A DNA stretch of 64,000 nucleotides, taken from Ruminococcus sp. (lineage in GTDB: Bacteria; Bacillota; Clostridia; Oscillospirales; Acutalibacteraceae). Of the stretch, positions 1 through 12,783 are shown in pieces. The notes beneath the pieces are model-generated. The model was not told the origin of the DNA, searched no databases, and saw only the letters and a program-made list of their open reading frames with translations. Where the stretch lies: the NCBI GenBank assembly GCA_004555265.1, contig SFIQ01000006.1:15116-79115 (forward strand), written 5' to 3'. The position numbers and the translations under genes are program-made. Each line of letters begins with the position of its first letter. The first letter of the stretch is position 1.

Positions 1-369
1 GTGCCCGATTTCCTGCATATCGTGGTCAATCGAAGGGATTTTTCCTTTGCTTCTCGAAATGGCACGGGGGAAGGTGCTCGCGTAATAATACGGCACACTG
101 CCCGTTTTCTGCGTCTGCCAAACAGACGGCACCGGAATGGTGCGCCAATGCTCGTCATTAAAATCCGTTCTGTAAAAATCGGTCGGCTCGTTTCGAAGCC
201 CTCGTTGCCAATGGAATTTCCAATCGCCGTTCAAGGTGATTTTGGTGTCGGGCGCTTCGCGGCGCACCGCCTTTTTCGCGTCCGAGAACGCAAAGGCAAT
301 GGTGTGCCCGTCCTCTTTATTGCGCTTGATAACGGCGGGATTTTCCCAATCGTGCAATGTTTCTCTCAT
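1..369 (-). CDS. lacZ: Beta-galactosidase, glycoside hydrolase family 2 (N-terminal part, runs off the window)
   Basis: Reading the minus strand from the ATG at 369 gives 123 uninterrupted codons to the window edge, so only the amino-terminal part is present. It starts MRETLHDWENPAVIKRNKED and continues through LNGDWKFHW and IPVPSVWQTQ, the signature of the N-terminal sugar-binding domain of LacZ-type GH2 enzymes (NPxV...NR, LNGxWxF, IPVPSxWQ). The family hydrolyses terminal beta-galactosides in the cytoplasm. The catalytic domain would lie outside the window. An AGAGGG ribosome site sits just upstream of the ATG and a promoter precedes it at 411-439. The plus-strand ORF over the same bases is a shadow. 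The family assignment is firm. Substrate and completeness cannot be judged. Confidence 0.85.
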   Translation of the reverse strand, partial: MRETLHDWENPAVIKRNKEDGHTIAFAFSDAKKAVRREAPDTKITLNGDWKFHWQRGLRNEPTDFYRTDFNDEHWRTIPVPSVWQTQKTGSVPYYYASTFPRAISRSKGKIPSIDHDMQEIGH

Positions 370-410
370 AGTTTTCCCTCTCTGTTTTTGCCGTGCGGCA
401 TAGTAAATAT

Positions 411-439
411 ATAGTATACCATTATATACCAAAAGTCAA
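411..439 (-). promoter_or_regulatory. Putative promoter of the GH2 gene
   Basis: On the minus strand TTGACT (439-434) is followed after 17 bases by TACTAT (416-411), with an overlapping TATACT at 15-base spacing. The -35 box abuts the stop of the upstream DUF815 gene at 440, so the GH2 gene probably has its own promoter. Confidence 0.5.
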
Positions 440-1584
440 TTATACTTCGTGGTTTGCCGTGTACGCGAGATATTCAATAAACTGTTTTGCCGTGCGGGGG
501 CTTCTGCCGCCGCTTCTGAGCGCGTGCGCCTCCGCTTTTAGGAACAACTCGTCCTCGGGCATTTCAATATGATACTGTTTTGCCAAATCGCGCACGATGC
601 TCTCGTACAGTTTTTTATCGGGCTTTGAAAAGGTAACCTTTAACCCAAAGCGCGCCGAAAGGCTGGTCAATTCCTGAATGGTGTCCTGCATATGCAGGTC
701 GTCGCCCTCGCGGTCGGACAGCCGTTCTTTCACCAAATGGCGGCGGTTGGAGGTCGCGTATATCGCAATGTTACGGCTTCTGCCCGATACACTGCCCTCC
801 AAAATCGCTTTGAGCGCGCCGAAATCGCTGTCATCGGCGGCAAAACTTAAATCGTCGATAAAAATAATAAATTTTAAAGGATTTTTGGCAAGAGAATCCA
901 AAATATCGGGCAAATAAAACAGTTCGTTTTTCTTGACCTCGATAAGCCGCAATCCCTCGTCTTTGTATTCGTTGACAATCGCCTTCACGGTACTGCTTTT
1001 GCCCGCGCCCGCGTCACCGTACAGCAAAACATTGTTGCAAGGGCACCCTTGGAGCAACGCTTTTGTGTTGGCAATAATGCGGCTTCGTTCGAGTTCATAA
1101 CCCGAAAAATCCGCAAGGCGTTGGGGGTCGGGATGGCGAACGGGCGTTATTTTCCCGTCTTTTAAACTGAACATATGGTATTTTGCAAACATACCGTAGC
1201 CGATTTTCGCAATGTTTTCGATGCGCTGTGTGTAAACGGCACGCAAGTTTGAAACGCCTCGGCGGTCAAATCGCAAAAGTCTTGCAAAACGGCAAGCTCG
1301 GTTTGCAGTGTGCGCTCGTAATTCTCCGTAAGCCGTCCTTCGGCGGCGCGGTGTATGTAGGCGTTTTCGTCCTCAAATACCAAATCGGCGATATAGTCGC
1401 TTAAATTATCGCCCGTTTTATAGAGCGCCGCAATAAATTCGCCGGCGCGGGCGGCGGCGTCTTCCGCGCCGACCTCCGCCTGCCGTCTGACGCGCAAAAA
1501 AGCAGAAACCGCGCCGTCTTGTAACAGGGCGCGGAACAGTACGAGCGTACAGAGTCGGTTTTGCAGCATGGATACATCTTGCAT
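440..1584 (-). pseudogene. DUF815 family P-loop ATPase, split by a frameshift
   Basis: Two minus-strand reading frames add up to one DUF815-type protein of about 380 residues. The first (from 1584, MQDVSMLQNRLC...) holds the helical N-terminal part with FEDENAYIHRAAEGR. The second (to 440) holds the AAA-like ATPase: Walker A GDAGAGKSSTVKAIV, Walker B IIFIDDLSF, TSNRRHLVKER and a C-terminal helical domain. The frames overlap at about 1162-1276. The join that makes sense is around 1225-1260, where one missing base (or two extra) moves the frame. Start 1584 is preferred because GGAG lies 9 bases upstream. DUF815 proteins are of unknown role. Either a real disabling mutation or a consensus error is possible. 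The ATPase half is otherwise intact, which leans towards a recent event or an error. Confidence 0.75.
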
Positions 1585-1657
1585 GGGGAACATCTCCGAA
1601 AAAAAGAATAGCACTTCGCAATGCGTCGGAAAAACACAGCAATTTATAAAAAAACGC

Positions 1658-1686
1658 TTGACATATAGACTTGACAGGTGTAGAAT
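1658..1686 (+). promoter_or_regulatory. Promoter of rpoB-rpoC
   Basis: TTGACA at 1658-1663, 17-base spacer, TAGAAT at 1681-1686. A second TTGACA at 1671 lies inside the spacer. The predicted 5' leader is about 165 bases. It carries a small hairpin, AAGTCCCG (1804-1811) with CGGGGCTT (1815-1822), just before the start region, which could act as an attenuator or leader structure (inference). Confidence 0.75.
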
Positions 1687-1858
1687 ATTAAACTGCTATT
1701 AAAGTGGTAAGGTGTGCTCTTGCGCATTTTAAAGCATAGGTAGTTTACCATAAAAAATGCCGAAAAGCAACCCTTACGCCTATGATTTCTTGTAGGAATC
1801 TCCAAGTCCCGTTTCGGGGCTTTGTTGAACAAATATAGAACGGAGAGTGATAAGCCCT

Positions 1859-4800
1859 ATGGTGAATGTCAAACCTGTCAAGCTCGGAAGAAACACCCGT
1901 ATGAGCTTCTCGAAAATCAATGAGGTTATGCAAATGCCCAACCTTATCGAAATTCAGAAGAATTCGTATCAGTGGTTTTTAGACGAGGGATTAAAAGAGG
2001 TATTCCGTGATGTGGCAGACATTACGGACTATTCGGGGAACTTGGTTTTAAGCTTTGTCGGGTACCGAATGGATGACACCCCCAAATACACCGTAAAAGA
2101 GTGCAAGGAGCGCGACGCGACCTATGCGGCGCCTTTGCGCGTGACCGCGCGTCTTTTAAATAAGGAAACGGGCGAAATCAAAGAAAACGAAGTATATATG
2201 GGCGATTTCCCGCTGATGACCGACAGCGGTACCTTCGTCATCAACGGTGCGGAACGCGTGATTATTTCCCAGCTTGTGCGTTCGCCGAGCGTCTATTACG
2301 GTATGACGCATGACAAAACCGGGAAAGAGCTGTATACCGCCACCGTTATTCCGAACCGCGGCGCTTGGCTGGAATACGAGACCGACCAGAACGATTTGTT
2401 CTATGTCCGTATCGACAAAAACCGCAAAATCTTCATCACGACCTTTATCCGCGCTTTGGGCTTGAGCACGAATCAGGAAATCTTGGAGTTTTTCGGCTAT
2501 GATGCGCGTATTAAAGCGACTTTGGAAAAAGATACCACCATCAACACCGAGCAGGCGCTGATTGAAGTGTATAAAAAACTGCGCCCCGGTGAACCGCCGA
2601 CACTCGAAACCGCACAGGCGCATTTGGACGGGCTGTTCTTTGACCCGCACCGCTATGACCTGTCGCGCGTCGGTCGCTATAAATACAATAAAAAACTCGG
2701 CATTTCCGCACGCATTGCGGGCTTTAAAGCGAAAGAGCCGATTATCAGCAACTTAACCGGCGAAATCCTCGCCGACGAGGGCGACTATATTTCGACAGAG
2801 CTTGCTTACCGTATCGAGCAGGAGGGCGTCAATGTCGCCGTGATTGACAACGAGGGCGACGAGGTCAAGGTGTTCTCCAACGGTATGGTGGATATTGCGG
2901 AATATGTCCCGATGTTTACCGCGGAAGAGTTGGAAGAACTCGGCATCAATGAAAAGGTCAGCTTCTCCGTGCTTCGCGAAGTGCTCGACAAATGCGGCGA
3001 CGACAAGGCGGCGCTTTCCGAAGAGCTCGCTGCACGCTGTGATGACCTCATTCCGAAACACATCACCATTGACGATATTTTCGCAACCATTAACTATCTC
3101 AACTGTTTAGGCCACGGCGTCGGCACCACAGACGACATCGACCACTTGGGCAACCGCCGTATCCGTTCGGTCGGCGAACTGTTGCAGAACCAATTCCGCA
3201 TCGGCTTCTCCCGCATGGAACGCGTGGTCAAAGAGCGTATGACTTTGCAGGCGCAGGAGCCCGACAAGGTTACGCCCGCGGCGTTGATTAACATTCGCCC
3301 CGTGATGGCGGCCATCAAAGAATTTTTCGGTTCTTCGCCGCTGTCGCAGTTTATGGATCAAAACAACCCGCTTGCCGAATTGACGCACAAACGCCGTCTG
3401 TCGGCATTGGGCCCCGGCGGTTTGTCGCGTGACCGTGCCGGGTTCGAGGTTCGCGACGTGCATTACAGCCACTACGGCCGTATGTGCCCCGTGGAAACGC
3501 CCGAAGGTCCGAACATCGGCTTGATTTCCTATCTCGCCACTTTTGCACGCATCAATAAATACGGCTTTATTGAAGCGCCCTTCCGCCGTATCGACAAGGA
3601 AACCGGCGTGGTGCTCGATGAAGTGACCTATATGACGGCAGATGTCGAGGACGATTACAAGGTTGCGCAGGCGAATGAGCCGCTGGACGAAAACAACCGT
3701 TTTGTCCGCAAAAAGGTCAATGTTCGTTACCGTGACGAGTTCATGGAAGTCGAAGCGGGCGAGGCAGACTATATGGACGTCTCCCCGAGAATGATGGTTT
3801 CCGTCGCCACCGCGATGATTCCGTTCCTTGAAAACGACGACGCGAACCGTGCTTTGATGGGTGCGAACATGCAGCGTCAGGCTGTGCCGCTTTTAAAAAC
3901 CGAATCCCCGATTGTCGGTACCGGTATGGAATATCAGGCGGCGGTCGATTCGGGCACGGTAGTGCTTGCCAAGCGCGCCGGTACGGTGACCAAGGCCACC
4001 GCGGATGTGATTGAAATTACCGCTGCGGACGGCACGGCAGACCATTATGATTTAATCAAATTTATGCGCTCCAACCAGGGCACATGCGTCAACCAGCGTC
4101 CGATTGTTTCGGAGGGACAAACCGTTGCGGAAAAAGAGGTTATCGCCGATGGCCCCGCAACCTCCAACGGCGAAATCTCGCTCGGGAAAAACGCCTTAAT
4201 CGGCTTCATGACCTGGGAAGGCTACAACTACGAGGACGCGGTGCTCATCAACGAAAAATTGGTGCGCGACGATGTGTATACCTCGGTGCATATTGAAGAA
4301 TACGAACTCGAATCCCGCGAAACCAAACTCGGGCCGGAAGAAATCACCCGTGATATTCCGAATGTCGGCGAGGACGCGCTTGCAAACCTCGACGAAAACG
4401 GGATTATCCGTATCGGTGCCGAGGTGCACTCGGGCGATATTTTGGTCGGTAAGGTCACCCCGAAGGGCGAAACCGAGTTGACTGCCGAGGAGCGCTTGCT
4501 GCGCGCCATCTTCGGTGAGAAAGCGCGCGAGGTGCGCGACACCTCTTTGCGCGTGCCGCACGGCGAATACGGTATCGTTGTGGATGTCGAAATCTTCACC
4601 CGCGAAAACAGCGACGAATTGAGCCCCGGTGTCAATAAAGTTGTCCGTTGCTATATCGCGCAGAAGCGGAAAATCTCCGTCGGCGATAAAATGGCGGGTC
4701 GCCACGGTAACAAGGGCGTTGTTTCCCGCATTTTGCCGCAGGAGGATATGCCGTTCTTGGATGACGGTACGCCGCTGGACATCGTACTCAATCCCTTAGG

Positions 4801-5596
4801 CGTTCCCTCCCGTATGAATATCGGTCAGGTTTTGGAAGTGCATTTGGGCTTTGCTTACCGCAAACTCGGGCAAAAAATTGCCACACCTGTTTTCGACGGT
4901 GCACACGAAGCGGACATTCGCGAAGCGCTCAAAGAAGCCGGCTACCGTGAGGACGGTAAATCCATTTTGACCGACGGCAGAACGGGTCTCAAATTTGACA
5001 ACCCGATTACGGTCGGTGTGATGTACTTCTTAAAACTCCACCACTTGGTTGACGATAAGATTCACGCCAGAAGCACAGGCCCGTACTCCCTCGTTACGCA
5101 GCAGCCGTTGGGCGGTAAAGCCCAGTTCGGCGGCCAGCGTTTCGGTGAAATGGAAGTTTGGGCGTTGGAGGCTTACGGCGCGGCGTATACCTTGCAGGAA
5201 ATCCTGACCATCAAATCCGACGATATTGTCGGCCGTGTCAAGACCTATGAATCCATTGTCAAGGGCTTGAATGTGCCGCAGCCGGGTATCCCCGAATCGT
5301 TCAAGGTGTTGATTAAGGAATTGCAATCCTTGGCGCTGGATGTGAAAGTGCTCGATAAGGACGGCGAGGAAATCGACCTGCGCCAGACCTTCGAGGACGA
5401 GGCGGGCGATGTCGGTGCGGTCATCAGCGAAGATGAAACTTTGAATACCGATGTTGTGAACGATGTCACGCTCGATGACGGGTATGTGACGGATGAAGAT
5501 GCGGAAAAAGAGCTCGGCGACGATGCGTTCAATGACTATTTGGACGACGAAGAGGAAGATTTCCCCGGCGACGAGTTGATGGATGAAGAATTCTAA
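1859..5596 (+). CDS. rpoB: DNA-directed RNA polymerase subunit beta
   Basis: The 1245-residue beta subunit forms the catalytic cleft of RNA polymerase with beta'. The N-terminus [20 protein letters not shown] is typical of clostridial RpoB. The rifampicin pocket (about residues 491-522) reads [20 protein letters not shown] then SALGPGG, with wild-type residues at the positions equivalent to E. coli D516, H526 and S531. [20 protein letters not shown] and [15 protein letters not shown] are conserved core motifs. The C-terminus has a long acidic tail ([19 protein letters not shown]). A GTG at 1847 is in frame but overlaps the GGAG, so the ATG at 1859 is preferred. rplJ-rplL, the usual upstream neighbours, are absent; the gene has its own promoter. 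rpoC follows after 50 bases. Confidence 0.98.
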   Translation: MVNVKPVKLGRNTRMSFSKINEVMQMPNLIEIQKNSYQWFLDEGLKEVFRDVADITDYSGNLVLSFVGYRMDDTPKYTVKECKERDATYAAPLRVTARLLNKETGEIKENEVYMGDFPLMTDSGTFVINGAERVIISQLVRSPSVYYGMTHDKTGKELYTATVIPNRGAWLEYETDQNDLFYVRIDKNRKIFITTFIRALGLSTNQEILEFFGYDARIKATLEKDTTINTEQALIEVYKKLRPGEPPTLETAQAHLDGLFFDPHRYDLSRVGRYKYNKKLGISARIAGFKAKEPIISNLTGEILADEGDYISTELAYRIEQEGVNVAVIDNEGDEVKVFSNGMVDIAEYVPMFTAEELEELGINEKVSFSVLREVLDKCGDDKAALSEELAARCDDLIPKHITIDDIFATINYLNCLGHGVGTTDDIDHLGNRRIRSVGELLQNQFRIGFSRMERVVKERMTLQAQEPDKVTPAALINIRPVMAAIKEFFGSSPLSQFMDQNNPLAELTHKRRLSALGPGGLSRDRAGFEVRDVHYSHYGRMCPVETPEGPNIGLISYLATFARINKYGFIEAPFRRIDKETGVVLDEVTYMTADVEDDYKVAQANEPLDENNRFVRKKVNVRYRDEFMEVEAGEADYMDVSPRMMVSVATAMIPFLENDDANRALMGANMQRQAVPLLKTESPIVGTGMEYQAAVDSGTVVLAKRAGTVTKATADVIEITAADGTADHYDLIKFMRSNQGTCVNQRPIVSEGQTVAEKEVIADGPATSNGEISLGKNALIGFMTWEGYNYEDAVLINEKLVRDDVYTSVHIEEYELESRETKLGPEEITRDIPNVGEDALANLDENGIIRIGAEVHSGDILVGKVTPKGETELTAEERLLRAIFGEKAREVRDTSLRVPHGEYGIVVDVEIFTRENSDELSPGVNKVVRCYIAQKRKISVGDKMAGRHGNKGVVSRILPQEDMPFLDDGTPLDIVLNPLGVPSRMNIGQVLEVHLGFAYRKLGQKIATPVFDGAHEADIREALKEAGYREDGKSILTDGRTGLKFDNPITVGVMYFLKLHHLVDDKIHARSTGPYSLVTQQPLGGKAQFGGQRFGEMEVWALEAYGAAYTLQEILTIKSDDIVGRVKTYESIVKGLNVPQPGIPESFKVLIKELQSLALDVKVLDKDGEEIDLRQTFEDEAGDVGAVISEDETLNTDVVNDVTLDDGYVTDEDAEKELGDDAFNDYLDDEEEDFPGDELMDEEF

Positions 5597-5646
5597 CCGT
5601 TCGCAGCTTTGTTTCGTGCATTGATTAAGGAAGAAGGTACTGACAG

Positions 5647-8600
5647 ATGGAAAATATATCGTTTGAATCAATCAAAATCGGTCTTGCCTCGCCCGACCAG
5701 ATTCGTGAATGGTCTTACGGCGAAGTCAAAAAGCCCGAAACCATAAACTACCGTACTTTGAAACCCGAGCGCGACGGTCTTTACTGCGAACGCATTTTCG
5801 GGCCGACGAAGGACTGGGAGTGCCACTGCGGCAAATATAAGCGGATTCGCTACAAAGGCAAGGTCTGCGAGCGTTGCGGCGTGGAAATTACAAAATCCAA
5901 GGTGCGCCGTGAACGCATGGGGCACATTGAATTGGTTGCGCCCGTTTCGCACATTTGGTATTTCAAGGGCATTCCGTCGAGAATGGGTTTGATTTTGGAC
6001 ATTTCTCCGCGTGACCTTGAAAAAGTGCTGTATTTTGCAAAATACATTGTTACCGACCCCGGCGACACGGAATTGACCAAAATGCAGATTCTTTCCGAGA
6101 AAGAATACCTCGACATGCGTGAAAAGTACGAGGACGATTTCAAAGCGGGTATGGGCGCAGAAGCGATTAAAACCCTGCTGGAAGAAATTGATGTGGACGC
6201 GCTCAGCGCACAGCTTCGCGAGGAGCTTGCCGACGCCACAGGGCAAAAGAAAACCCGTATTCTCAAACGCTTGGAGGTGGCCGAGGCATTTAAACAGTCG
6301 GGCAACCGCCCCGAATGGATGATTATGGACGTTTTGCCGGTCATTCCGCCCGATATTCGCCCGATGGTGCAGTTGGACGGCGGCCGTTTTGCGACTTCGG
6401 ACTTAAACGACCTGTACCGCCGTGTGATTAACCGCAACAACCGTTTGAAAAGACTGTTGGAGCTCAACGCGCCCGAAATCATTATCCGCAACGAAAAAAG
6501 AATGTTGCAGGAAGCCGTTGACGCACTGATTGATAACGGCAGACGCGGCAGACCGGTCACCGGTCCCAACAACCGCGCGTTAAAATCGCTTTCCGATATG
6601 CTCAAAGGTAAGCAAGGCCGTTTCCGTCAAAACCTTTTGGGTAAGCGTGTTGACTATTCCGGCCGTTCGGTTATCGTGGTCGGCCCCGAACTGAAAATCT
6701 ATCAGTGCGGTTTGCCGAAAGAAATGGCATTAGAACTGTTCAAACCCTTTGTGATGAAGCGTTTGGTGGAAACCGGCGTCGCCGGCAACATCAAATCTGC
6801 CCGTAAAATGGTGGAACGCTCCAAAACCGAGGTTTGGGACGCTTTGGAAGTGGTGATCAAAGACCACCCCGTCATGCTCAACCGTGCGCCTACTTTGCAC
6901 AGACTCGGTATTCAGGCGTTTGAGCCTGTTTTGGTTGAGGGCAGAGCCATTAAACTCCACCCGCTGTGCTGTACCGCATTCAACGCCGACTTCGACGGCG
7001 ACCAAATGGCGGTGCACGTACCGCTTTCGGCAGAAGCGCAGGCAGAAGCCAGACTTTTGATGCTTGCCGCGAACAACCTGTTAAAGCCGTCTGACGGGAA
7101 ACCCGTCGCCGTGCCGACGCAGGATATGATTCTCGGCTCGTATTATCTGACCATGGATAAAGACGATGACCCGGGCAACGGTAAGGTCTTTACAGGCTTT
7201 GATGAAGCGGTGATGGCTTACGATGAGGGATACATCGGCCTGCACTCCAAAATTAAGGTGCGTATGACGAAGGAGATTGACGGCGAAATCCGTTCCCAAC
7301 TTCTCGATACCACCCTCGGTAAAATTATTTTCAACAATCCCATTCCGCAGGATTTGGGCTTTGTGGACAGAAGCGACCCTGCCAATGCGTTTAAATTAGA
7401 GGTGGATTTCCTCGTCAACAAAAAGACGCTCGGGCAGATTATTGACAAGTGTATTAAGGTACACGGCGTAACCGTCGCCGCCGAAATGCTTGACAAAATT
7501 AAGGCGCAGGGCTACAAGTATTCCACCAAGAGCGGTATTACCGTCGCGGTTTGCGATGCGACCATTCCGCCGCAGAAGGGCGAATTGCTTGAAAAGGCAG
7601 AAGAACGCGTCGATGCGATTACAGCCAACTACAAAATGGGCTTGATGAGCAACGCCGAACGCTCCAAATCCGTTATCAAGGTTTGGGAAGAATGCACCAA
7701 CAAAGTCGCGCAGGGCTTGAAAGACAACCTCGGCAAAGAAAACCCGATTTATATGATGGTTGATTCCGGCGCCCGTGGTTCGGAAAGCCAGCTGCGTCAG
7801 CTTGCCGGTATGCGCGGTCTTATCGCGAACACGGCAGGTAAAACCATTGAAGTTCCGATTCGTGCAAACTACCGCGAGGGCTTGAATGTTCTCGAATACT
7901 TCATTTCTTCGCGCGGCGCGCGGAAAGGTTTGGCGGATACCGCCCTTCGTACCGCGGACTCCGGTTATTTGACCAGACGTTTGGTCGATGTTTCGCAGGA
8001 TGTAATTATCCGCGAAGAGGATTGCCACTGCCACGACGGTATTGAGGTTTACGACATCACCGACGGCAAGGAAATGATTGAGCCCTTGAAAGAGCGCTTG
8101 ACCGGCCGCTATCTGTTAGAAGACTTTGTCGATGAAGCCACCGGCGAGTTGATTCACGCCAAAGACGAAATGGTGACCGAGGATGTCGCCGAAAAAATTG
8201 CAGATATGGTCAATGCCCGCGAAAATCCGGACGACCGCCGCATCAAGATTCGTTCGCTGCTTACTTGCGAATCCGAGCACGGCGTCTGCATTAAGTGCTA
8301 CGGCTCGAACCTGGCTACCGGCGAGCCTGTCACCGTCGGCGAAGCGGTCGGCATTATCGCCGCACAGTCCATCGGTGAACCCGGTACACAGTTGACGATG
8401 CGTACCTTCCATACCGGCGGTATCGCATCGAGTCAGGATATCACACAAGGTTTGCCGCGTGTTGAAGAACTGTTTGAGGCAAGAAAGCCCAAGACGCTTG
8501 CCATTCTTGCCGAAATCGACGGTAAACTTTCGTTCCGTGAAATCAAAAAGAACGAGCATATTGTCATCACCAACGACGAGAACGCCGAGGAGAGAAGTTA

Positions 8601-9228
8601 TCTGATTCCGTACGGTTTCCGCAAACGGTTCAATACCGAAACCGATGCCGACGGGAACCCGATTTATGTGAAGAAGGGGACGGCGCTCACCGAGGGCTCG
8701 CCCAATCCGCACGATATTCTCGCTATCAACGGGGTCAACGCCGTACACGATTATTTGATTAAGGAAGTACAGCGTACCTACCGTATGCAGGGTGTTGACA
8801 TCAACGATAAGCATATCGAAGTTATCGTTCGTCAGATGATGCGTAAACTCAAAGTTGACGACCCCGGCACAACCTCGCTTTTGCCCGGCGCAACCGTGGA
8901 AAAGAACGAGTTCGCCCACGCCAACCGCGAGGCAGAAGCCTATGCGCAAGCGCACGGCACGGATTTCGTGCCCGCGACTTGTTCGCCGGTGTTGCTCGGT
9001 ATCACAAAAGCCTCTTTGGCGACCGATTCGTTCCTGTCGGCGGCCTCCTTCCAGGAGACCACTCGCGTGCTGACCGACGCCGCCATTAAAGGCAAGGTTG
9101 ACCCGCTGATGGGTCTGAAAGAGAATGTTATTATCGGTAAGCTTCTGCCCTCAGGTACAGGTATGAAGTGCTACGCAGAAGTTGAACTCGAAAAAACAAA
9201 TTCAGATGAAGCTCCTGCTGAAGCATAA
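5647..9228 (+). CDS. rpoC: DNA-directed RNA polymerase subunit beta'
   Basis: The 1193-residue beta' subunit carries the active-site magnesium. The N-terminal zinc ribbon ([20 protein letters not shown], about residues 59-78) is followed by the catalytic [12 protein letters not shown] at 446-457. The bridge/trigger region includes [18 protein letters not shown]. The second zinc site uses the cysteines of CHCHDG and [11 protein letters not shown]. Length and order fit Firmicutes RpoC, which lacks the large insertions of proteobacterial enzymes. An AAGGAAGAAGG-like ribosome site precedes the ATG. It is co-transcribed with rpoB and ends at the hairpin at 9252-9289. Confidence 0.98.
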   Translation: MENISFESIKIGLASPDQIREWSYGEVKKPETINYRTLKPERDGLYCERIFGPTKDWECHCGKYKRIRYKGKVCERCGVEITKSKVRRERMGHIELVAPVSHIWYFKGIPSRMGLILDISPRDLEKVLYFAKYIVTDPGDTELTKMQILSEKEYLDMREKYEDDFKAGMGAEAIKTLLEEIDVDALSAQLREELADATGQKKTRILKRLEVAEAFKQSGNRPEWMIMDVLPVIPPDIRPMVQLDGGRFATSDLNDLYRRVINRNNRLKRLLELNAPEIIIRNEKRMLQEAVDALIDNGRRGRPVTGPNNRALKSLSDMLKGKQGRFRQNLLGKRVDYSGRSVIVVGPELKIYQCGLPKEMALELFKPFVMKRLVETGVAGNIKSARKMVERSKTEVWDALEVVIKDHPVMLNRAPTLHRLGIQAFEPVLVEGRAIKLHPLCCTAFNADFDGDQMAVHVPLSAEAQAEARLLMLAANNLLKPSDGKPVAVPTQDMILGSYYLTMDKDDDPGNGKVFTGFDEAVMAYDEGYIGLHSKIKVRMTKEIDGEIRSQLLDTTLGKIIFNNPIPQDLGFVDRSDPANAFKLEVDFLVNKKTLGQIIDKCIKVHGVTVAAEMLDKIKAQGYKYSTKSGITVAVCDATIPPQKGELLEKAEERVDAITANYKMGLMSNAERSKSVIKVWEECTNKVAQGLKDNLGKENPIYMMVDSGARGSESQLRQLAGMRGLIANTAGKTIEVPIRANYREGLNVLEYFISSRGARKGLADTALRTADSGYLTRRLVDVSQDVIIREEDCHCHDGIEVYDITDGKEMIEPLKERLTGRYLLEDFVDEATGELIHAKDEMVTEDVAEKIADMVNARENPDDRRIKIRSLLTCESEHGVCIKCYGSNLATGEPVTVGEAVGIIAAQSIGEPGTQLTMRTFHTGGIASSQDITQGLPRVEELFEARKPKTLAILAEIDGKLSFREIKKNEHIVITNDENAEERSYLIPYGFRKRFNTETDADGNPIYVKKGTALTEGSPNPHDILAINGVNAVHDYLIKEVQRTYRMQGVDINDKHIEVIVRQMMRKLKVDDPGTTSLLPGATVEKNEFAHANREAEAYAQAHGTDFVPATCSPVLLGITKASLATDSFLSAASFQETTRVLTDAAIKGKVDPLMGLKENVIIGKLLPSGTGMKCYAEVELEKTNSDEAPAEA

Positions 9229-9251
9229 CCCTTTCATACGAAACAACAATA

Positions 9252-9294
9252 GGGCTGTCGCTCTTCATTTTGATGATTTGCGACAGCCCCTTTC
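9252..9294 (+). terminator. Terminator after rpoC
   Basis: A perfect 10-base stem GGGCTGTCGC (9252-9261) / GCGACAGCCC (9280-9289) is followed by a short T-rich stretch. It lies 23 bases after the rpoC stop. Confidence 0.75.
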
Positions 9295-9402
9295 TAATGC
9301 ATCGTTTTATTGCTATCAAGTGATGATTCCGCGGTTAAAAAGATTCGTGCATGCATAGAATATAAATTGTGAAATAAATTTCGTTATTTTGTAAAAAGTG
9401 TA

Positions 9403-9432
9403 TTGACAAATATTGTTTAATTGTGATAAAAT
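9403..9432 (+). promoter_or_regulatory. Promoter of the str operon (rpsL-rpsG-fusA)
   Basis: TTGACA at 9403-9408 and an extended -10 TGATAAAAT (TAAAAT at 9427-9432), spacer 18. The leader to rpsL (about 85 bases) contains small hairpins, for example AAGAGA/TCTCTT around 9473-9494, that might mediate leader control (inference). Confidence 0.7.
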
Positions 9433-9524
9433 CTTCAAGCATGCGGACTTGTGTCCGTTGATTTGGTATGCAAAGAGATGAAAATGTCTCTTTTCATATA
9501 TATTATATGTATGGAGGTGAATAT

Positions 9525-9947
9525 ATGCCAACCTTTAACCAACTTGTTCGCAACGGAAGACAGACACTCGAAAAGAAATCGAAGGCACCGGCACTCGGGA
9601 AAGGTCTTAACTCGAAAAAGAACGTTATGACCGATAATGCTTCTCCGCAGAAACGCGGCGTTTGCACCGTCGTCAAAACCGACACACCGAAAAAGCCGAA
9701 CTCTGCACTTCGTAAACTCGCCAGAGTCCGTCTTACGAACGGAATTGAAGTTTCCGCTTACATTCCGGGCGTAGGGCACAATCTGCAGGAACACAGCGTT
9801 GTCCTGATCAGAGGCGGCCGTGTTAAGGATCTTCCCGGTGTTCGTTACCACATCATTCGCGGTACGTTGGACACCCAAGGCGTTAACGGCAGAATGCAAG
9901 CCCGTTCCAAATACGGTGCGAAGCGTCCGAAGACCGCCAAGAAATAA
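9525..9947 (+). CDS. rpsL: 30S ribosomal protein S12
   Basis: The 140-residue S12 is part of the decoding centre of the small subunit. It begins [15 protein letters not shown] and contains [19 protein letters not shown], with the unmutated lysine of the streptomycin-resistance position, and [20 protein letters not shown]. The upstream in-frame extension to 9468 is rejected: the ATG at 9525 has GGAGGTG 5 bases upstream and gives the canonical protein. First gene of the str operon. rpsG follows after an unusually long gap of 156 bases that contains an ATGCAG/CTGCAT inverted repeat around 9999-10040, possibly an S7 binding region as in E. coli (inference). Confidence 0.97.
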   Translation: MPTFNQLVRNGRQTLEKKSKAPALGKGLNSKKNVMTDNASPQKRGVCTVVKTDTPKKPNSALRKLARVRLTNGIEVSAYIPGVGHNLQEHSVVLIRGGRVKDLPGVRYHIIRGTLDTQGVNGRMQARSKYGAKRPKTAKK

Positions 9948-10025
9948 GACTTTTTGCAGTCTTCCCAAAAAACGACAGAATCTGCTTGCAAAGGGTTACC
10001 GATGCAGGGTTATACTATTATATAG

Positions 10026-10574
<549 letters not shown>

Positions 10575-10607
10575 TTACAGCCGTTTTAGTAAGGTTTGGA
10601 GGATGTT

Positions 10608-12686
10608 ATGCCGAGAAAGGTATCTCTTGAAAAAACAAGAAATATTGGTATTATGGCGCACATCGACGCCGGTAAAACGACAACCACTGAGCGTATTTTG
10701 TTTTACACGGGTGTAAACCATAAAATCGGTGAAACCCACGACGGCGATGCCACCATGGACTGGATGGCGCAGGAGCAGGAGAGAGGTATTACCATCACCT
10801 CCGCTGCGACCACCTGTTTCTGGAAAGAGCACCGTATCAATATTATCGACACGCCCGGCCACGTTGACTTCACCGTTGAAGTGCAGCGTTCGCTTCGTGT
10901 TTTGGACGGTTCCGTTACCGTTCTTTGCGCCAAGGGCGGTGTTGAGCCGCAGTCTGAAACCGTTTGGCGTCAGGCTGACGAATACCATGTTCCGCGTATG
11001 ATTTATGTCAATAAAATGGACATTATGGGCGCGGATTTCTATCGCGTGCTGGATATGGTCAATGAGCGTTTCCAGTGCAACCCCGTTCCGATTCAGCTGC
11101 CCATCGGCTGTGAGGACACCTTTAAGGGCATTGTCGACTTGGTCGAAATGGATGCAGAAATCTATTATGACGACCTTGGCAAGGATGTCCGCCGTGAGCC
11201 CATCCCCGACGATATGAAAGAGCTGGCACAGAAATACCGTGAACAGCTTATCGAGCATGTCGCTGAGCAGGATGAAGAGCTGATGGAAAAATACTTCAAC
11301 GGCGAAGAACTTACCGTTGAAGAGATTAAACGCACCATTCGCAAATCGACGATTGCCAACACCATGGTGCCGATTACTTGCGGTACTTCTTACCGTAATA
11401 AGGGCGTTCAGCCGCTTCTCGACGCGATTGTCGATTATATGCCTGCCCCCACCGATGTTGAGGCGATTAAGGGCATTAACCCCGATACCGAAGAAGAAGA
11501 AGTCCGTCATTCTTCTGATGACGAGCCGTTTTCCGCGCTCGCATTCAAGATTGCAACCGACCCGTATGTCGGTAAAATCTGCTTCTTCCGCGTGTATTCG
11601 GGTACGGTTGAAGCCGGCGCGAGTGTGTATAACTCCGTGAAGGACAACCGTGAAAGAATGGGTCGCATTCTGCAAATGCACGCAAATCACCGTGAAGACA
11701 TCGAAGTCTGCTATTCGGGCGATATTGCGGCGGCAGTGGGCTTGAAAAATACCACCACGGGTGATACCCTCTGCGACGAGAAACACCCCATTATCTTGGA
11801 GTCGATGAACTTCCCCGAGCCGGTTATTCGTGTTGCGATTGAGCCGAAAACCAAAGCCGGTCAGGAAAAAATGGGTATCGGTCTGCAAAAGCTTGCAGAA
11901 GAAGACCCGACCTTTAAGTGCTATACCGATGAAGAAACCGGTCAAACCATTATCGCAGGTATGGGTGAGCTCCACCTCGAAATCATTGTAGACCGTTTGC
12001 TTCGTGAATTTAAGGTAGAAGCCAATGTCGGTAAGCCGCAGGTCGCTTACCGCGAAACCATCCGCAAGCCCGCGTCTTCCGATACGAAGTACGCGCGTCA
12101 GTCGGGCGGTAAAGGTCAGTACGGTCATGTCAAGATTAACATTGAGCCCAACCCCGACAAGGGCTACGAATTTGTCAACAACATCGTCGGCGGTGCTATC
12201 CCGAAGGAATACATCGGGCCGGTCGACGCAGGTATTCAGGGCGCAATGCAGTCCGGCGTACTTGCAGGCTATTCGATGGTCGATGTGAAAGTCACGCTGT
12301 ACGACGGTTCTTATCACGAGGTTGACTCTTCGGAAATGGCGTTTAAGATTGCCGGTTCTATGGCGTTCAAAGATGCCGCCAGAAAAGCAGACCCCGTGCT
12401 GTTGGAGCCGATTATGAAAGTGGTTGTCATCGTGCCCGAGGAGTATATGGGCGATGTTATCGGCGACTTGAACTCCCGCCGCGGCGAAATTCAGGGCTTT
12501 GAGGACAGAACCGGCGTCAAACAGATTAACGCGCATGTGCCGCTGTCCGAAATGTTCGGTTACGCCACAGACTTGCGCTCGAAGAGCCAAGGTCGCGGGC
12601 AGTATGTCATGGAACCCGACGGGTACAAAGAGGTTCCGAAGTCTATCGCAGAGAAAATTATTTCCGAGCGTACAAAGAAAGACTAA
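10608..12686 (+). CDS. fusA: Translation elongation factor G
   Basis: The 692-residue GTPase drives ribosomal translocation. It starts [20 protein letters not shown], with the G1 motif [13 protein letters not shown]3 DTPGHVDFT, and G4 NKMD; domain IV has GQYGHVKI and [13 protein letters not shown], the C-terminus [12 protein letters not shown]. The ATG at 10608 has GGAGG 5 bases upstream. A TTG 12 bases earlier is in frame but overlaps the ribosome site. Third gene of the str operon. Confidence 0.97.
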   Translation: MPRKVSLEKTRNIGIMAHIDAGKTTTTERILFYTGVNHKIGETHDGDATMDWMAQEQERGITITSAATTCFWKEHRINIIDTPGHVDFTVEVQRSLRVLDGSVTVLCAKGGVEPQSETVWRQADEYHVPRMIYVNKMDIMGADFYRVLDMVNERFQCNPVPIQLPIGCEDTFKGIVDLVEMDAEIYYDDLGKDVRREPIPDDMKELAQKYREQLIEHVAEQDEELMEKYFNGEELTVEEIKRTIRKSTIANTMVPITCGTSYRNKGVQPLLDAIVDYMPAPTDVEAIKGINPDTEEEEVRHSSDDEPFSALAFKIATDPYVGKICFFRVYSGTVEAGASVYNSVKDNRERMGRILQMHANHREDIEVCYSGDIAAAVGLKNTTTGDTLCDEKHPIILESMNFPEPVIRVAIEPKTKAGQEKMGIGLQKLAEEDPTFKCYTDEETGQTIIAGMGELHLEIIVDRLLREFKVEANVGKPQVAYRETIRKPASSDTKYARQSGGKGQYGHVKINIEPNPDKGYEFVNNIVGGAIPKEYIGPVDAGIQGAMQSGVLAGYSMVDVKVTLYDGSYHEVDSSEMAFKIAGSMAFKDAARKADPVLLEPIMKVVVIVPEEYMGDVIGDLNSRRGEIQGFEDRTGVKQINAHVPLSEMFGYATDLRSKSQGRGQYVMEPDGYKEVPKSIAEKIISERTKKD

Positions 12687-12700
12687 TTTCAGAAAAAGAC

Positions 12701-12729
12701 TTGAAATTTTGCCTGATTATTGGTAAAAT
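12701..12729 (+). promoter_or_regulatory. Promoter of tuf
   Basis: TTGAAA at 12701-12706, 17-base spacer, TAAAAT at 12724-12729 preceded by TGG. This places a separate start for tuf in the 97-base gap after fusA. Confidence 0.7.
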
Positions 12730-12783
12730 ACAAGCACATAGCATTTTGTAAAATATTTGCGCTAAATAAAGGAGGAAATTCCA

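Noticed and set aside
1..414. Plus-strand open frame of 137 codons at the left edge
   Set aside because: It is the complement of the GH2 coding frame on the minus strand, which has clear LacZ motifs, a start codon with ribosome site and a promoter.
10575..12590. 671-codon minus-strand frame opposite fusA
   Set aside because: It is a shadow of fusA caused by strong codon bias; similar shadows lie opposite rpoB, rpoC and tuf.
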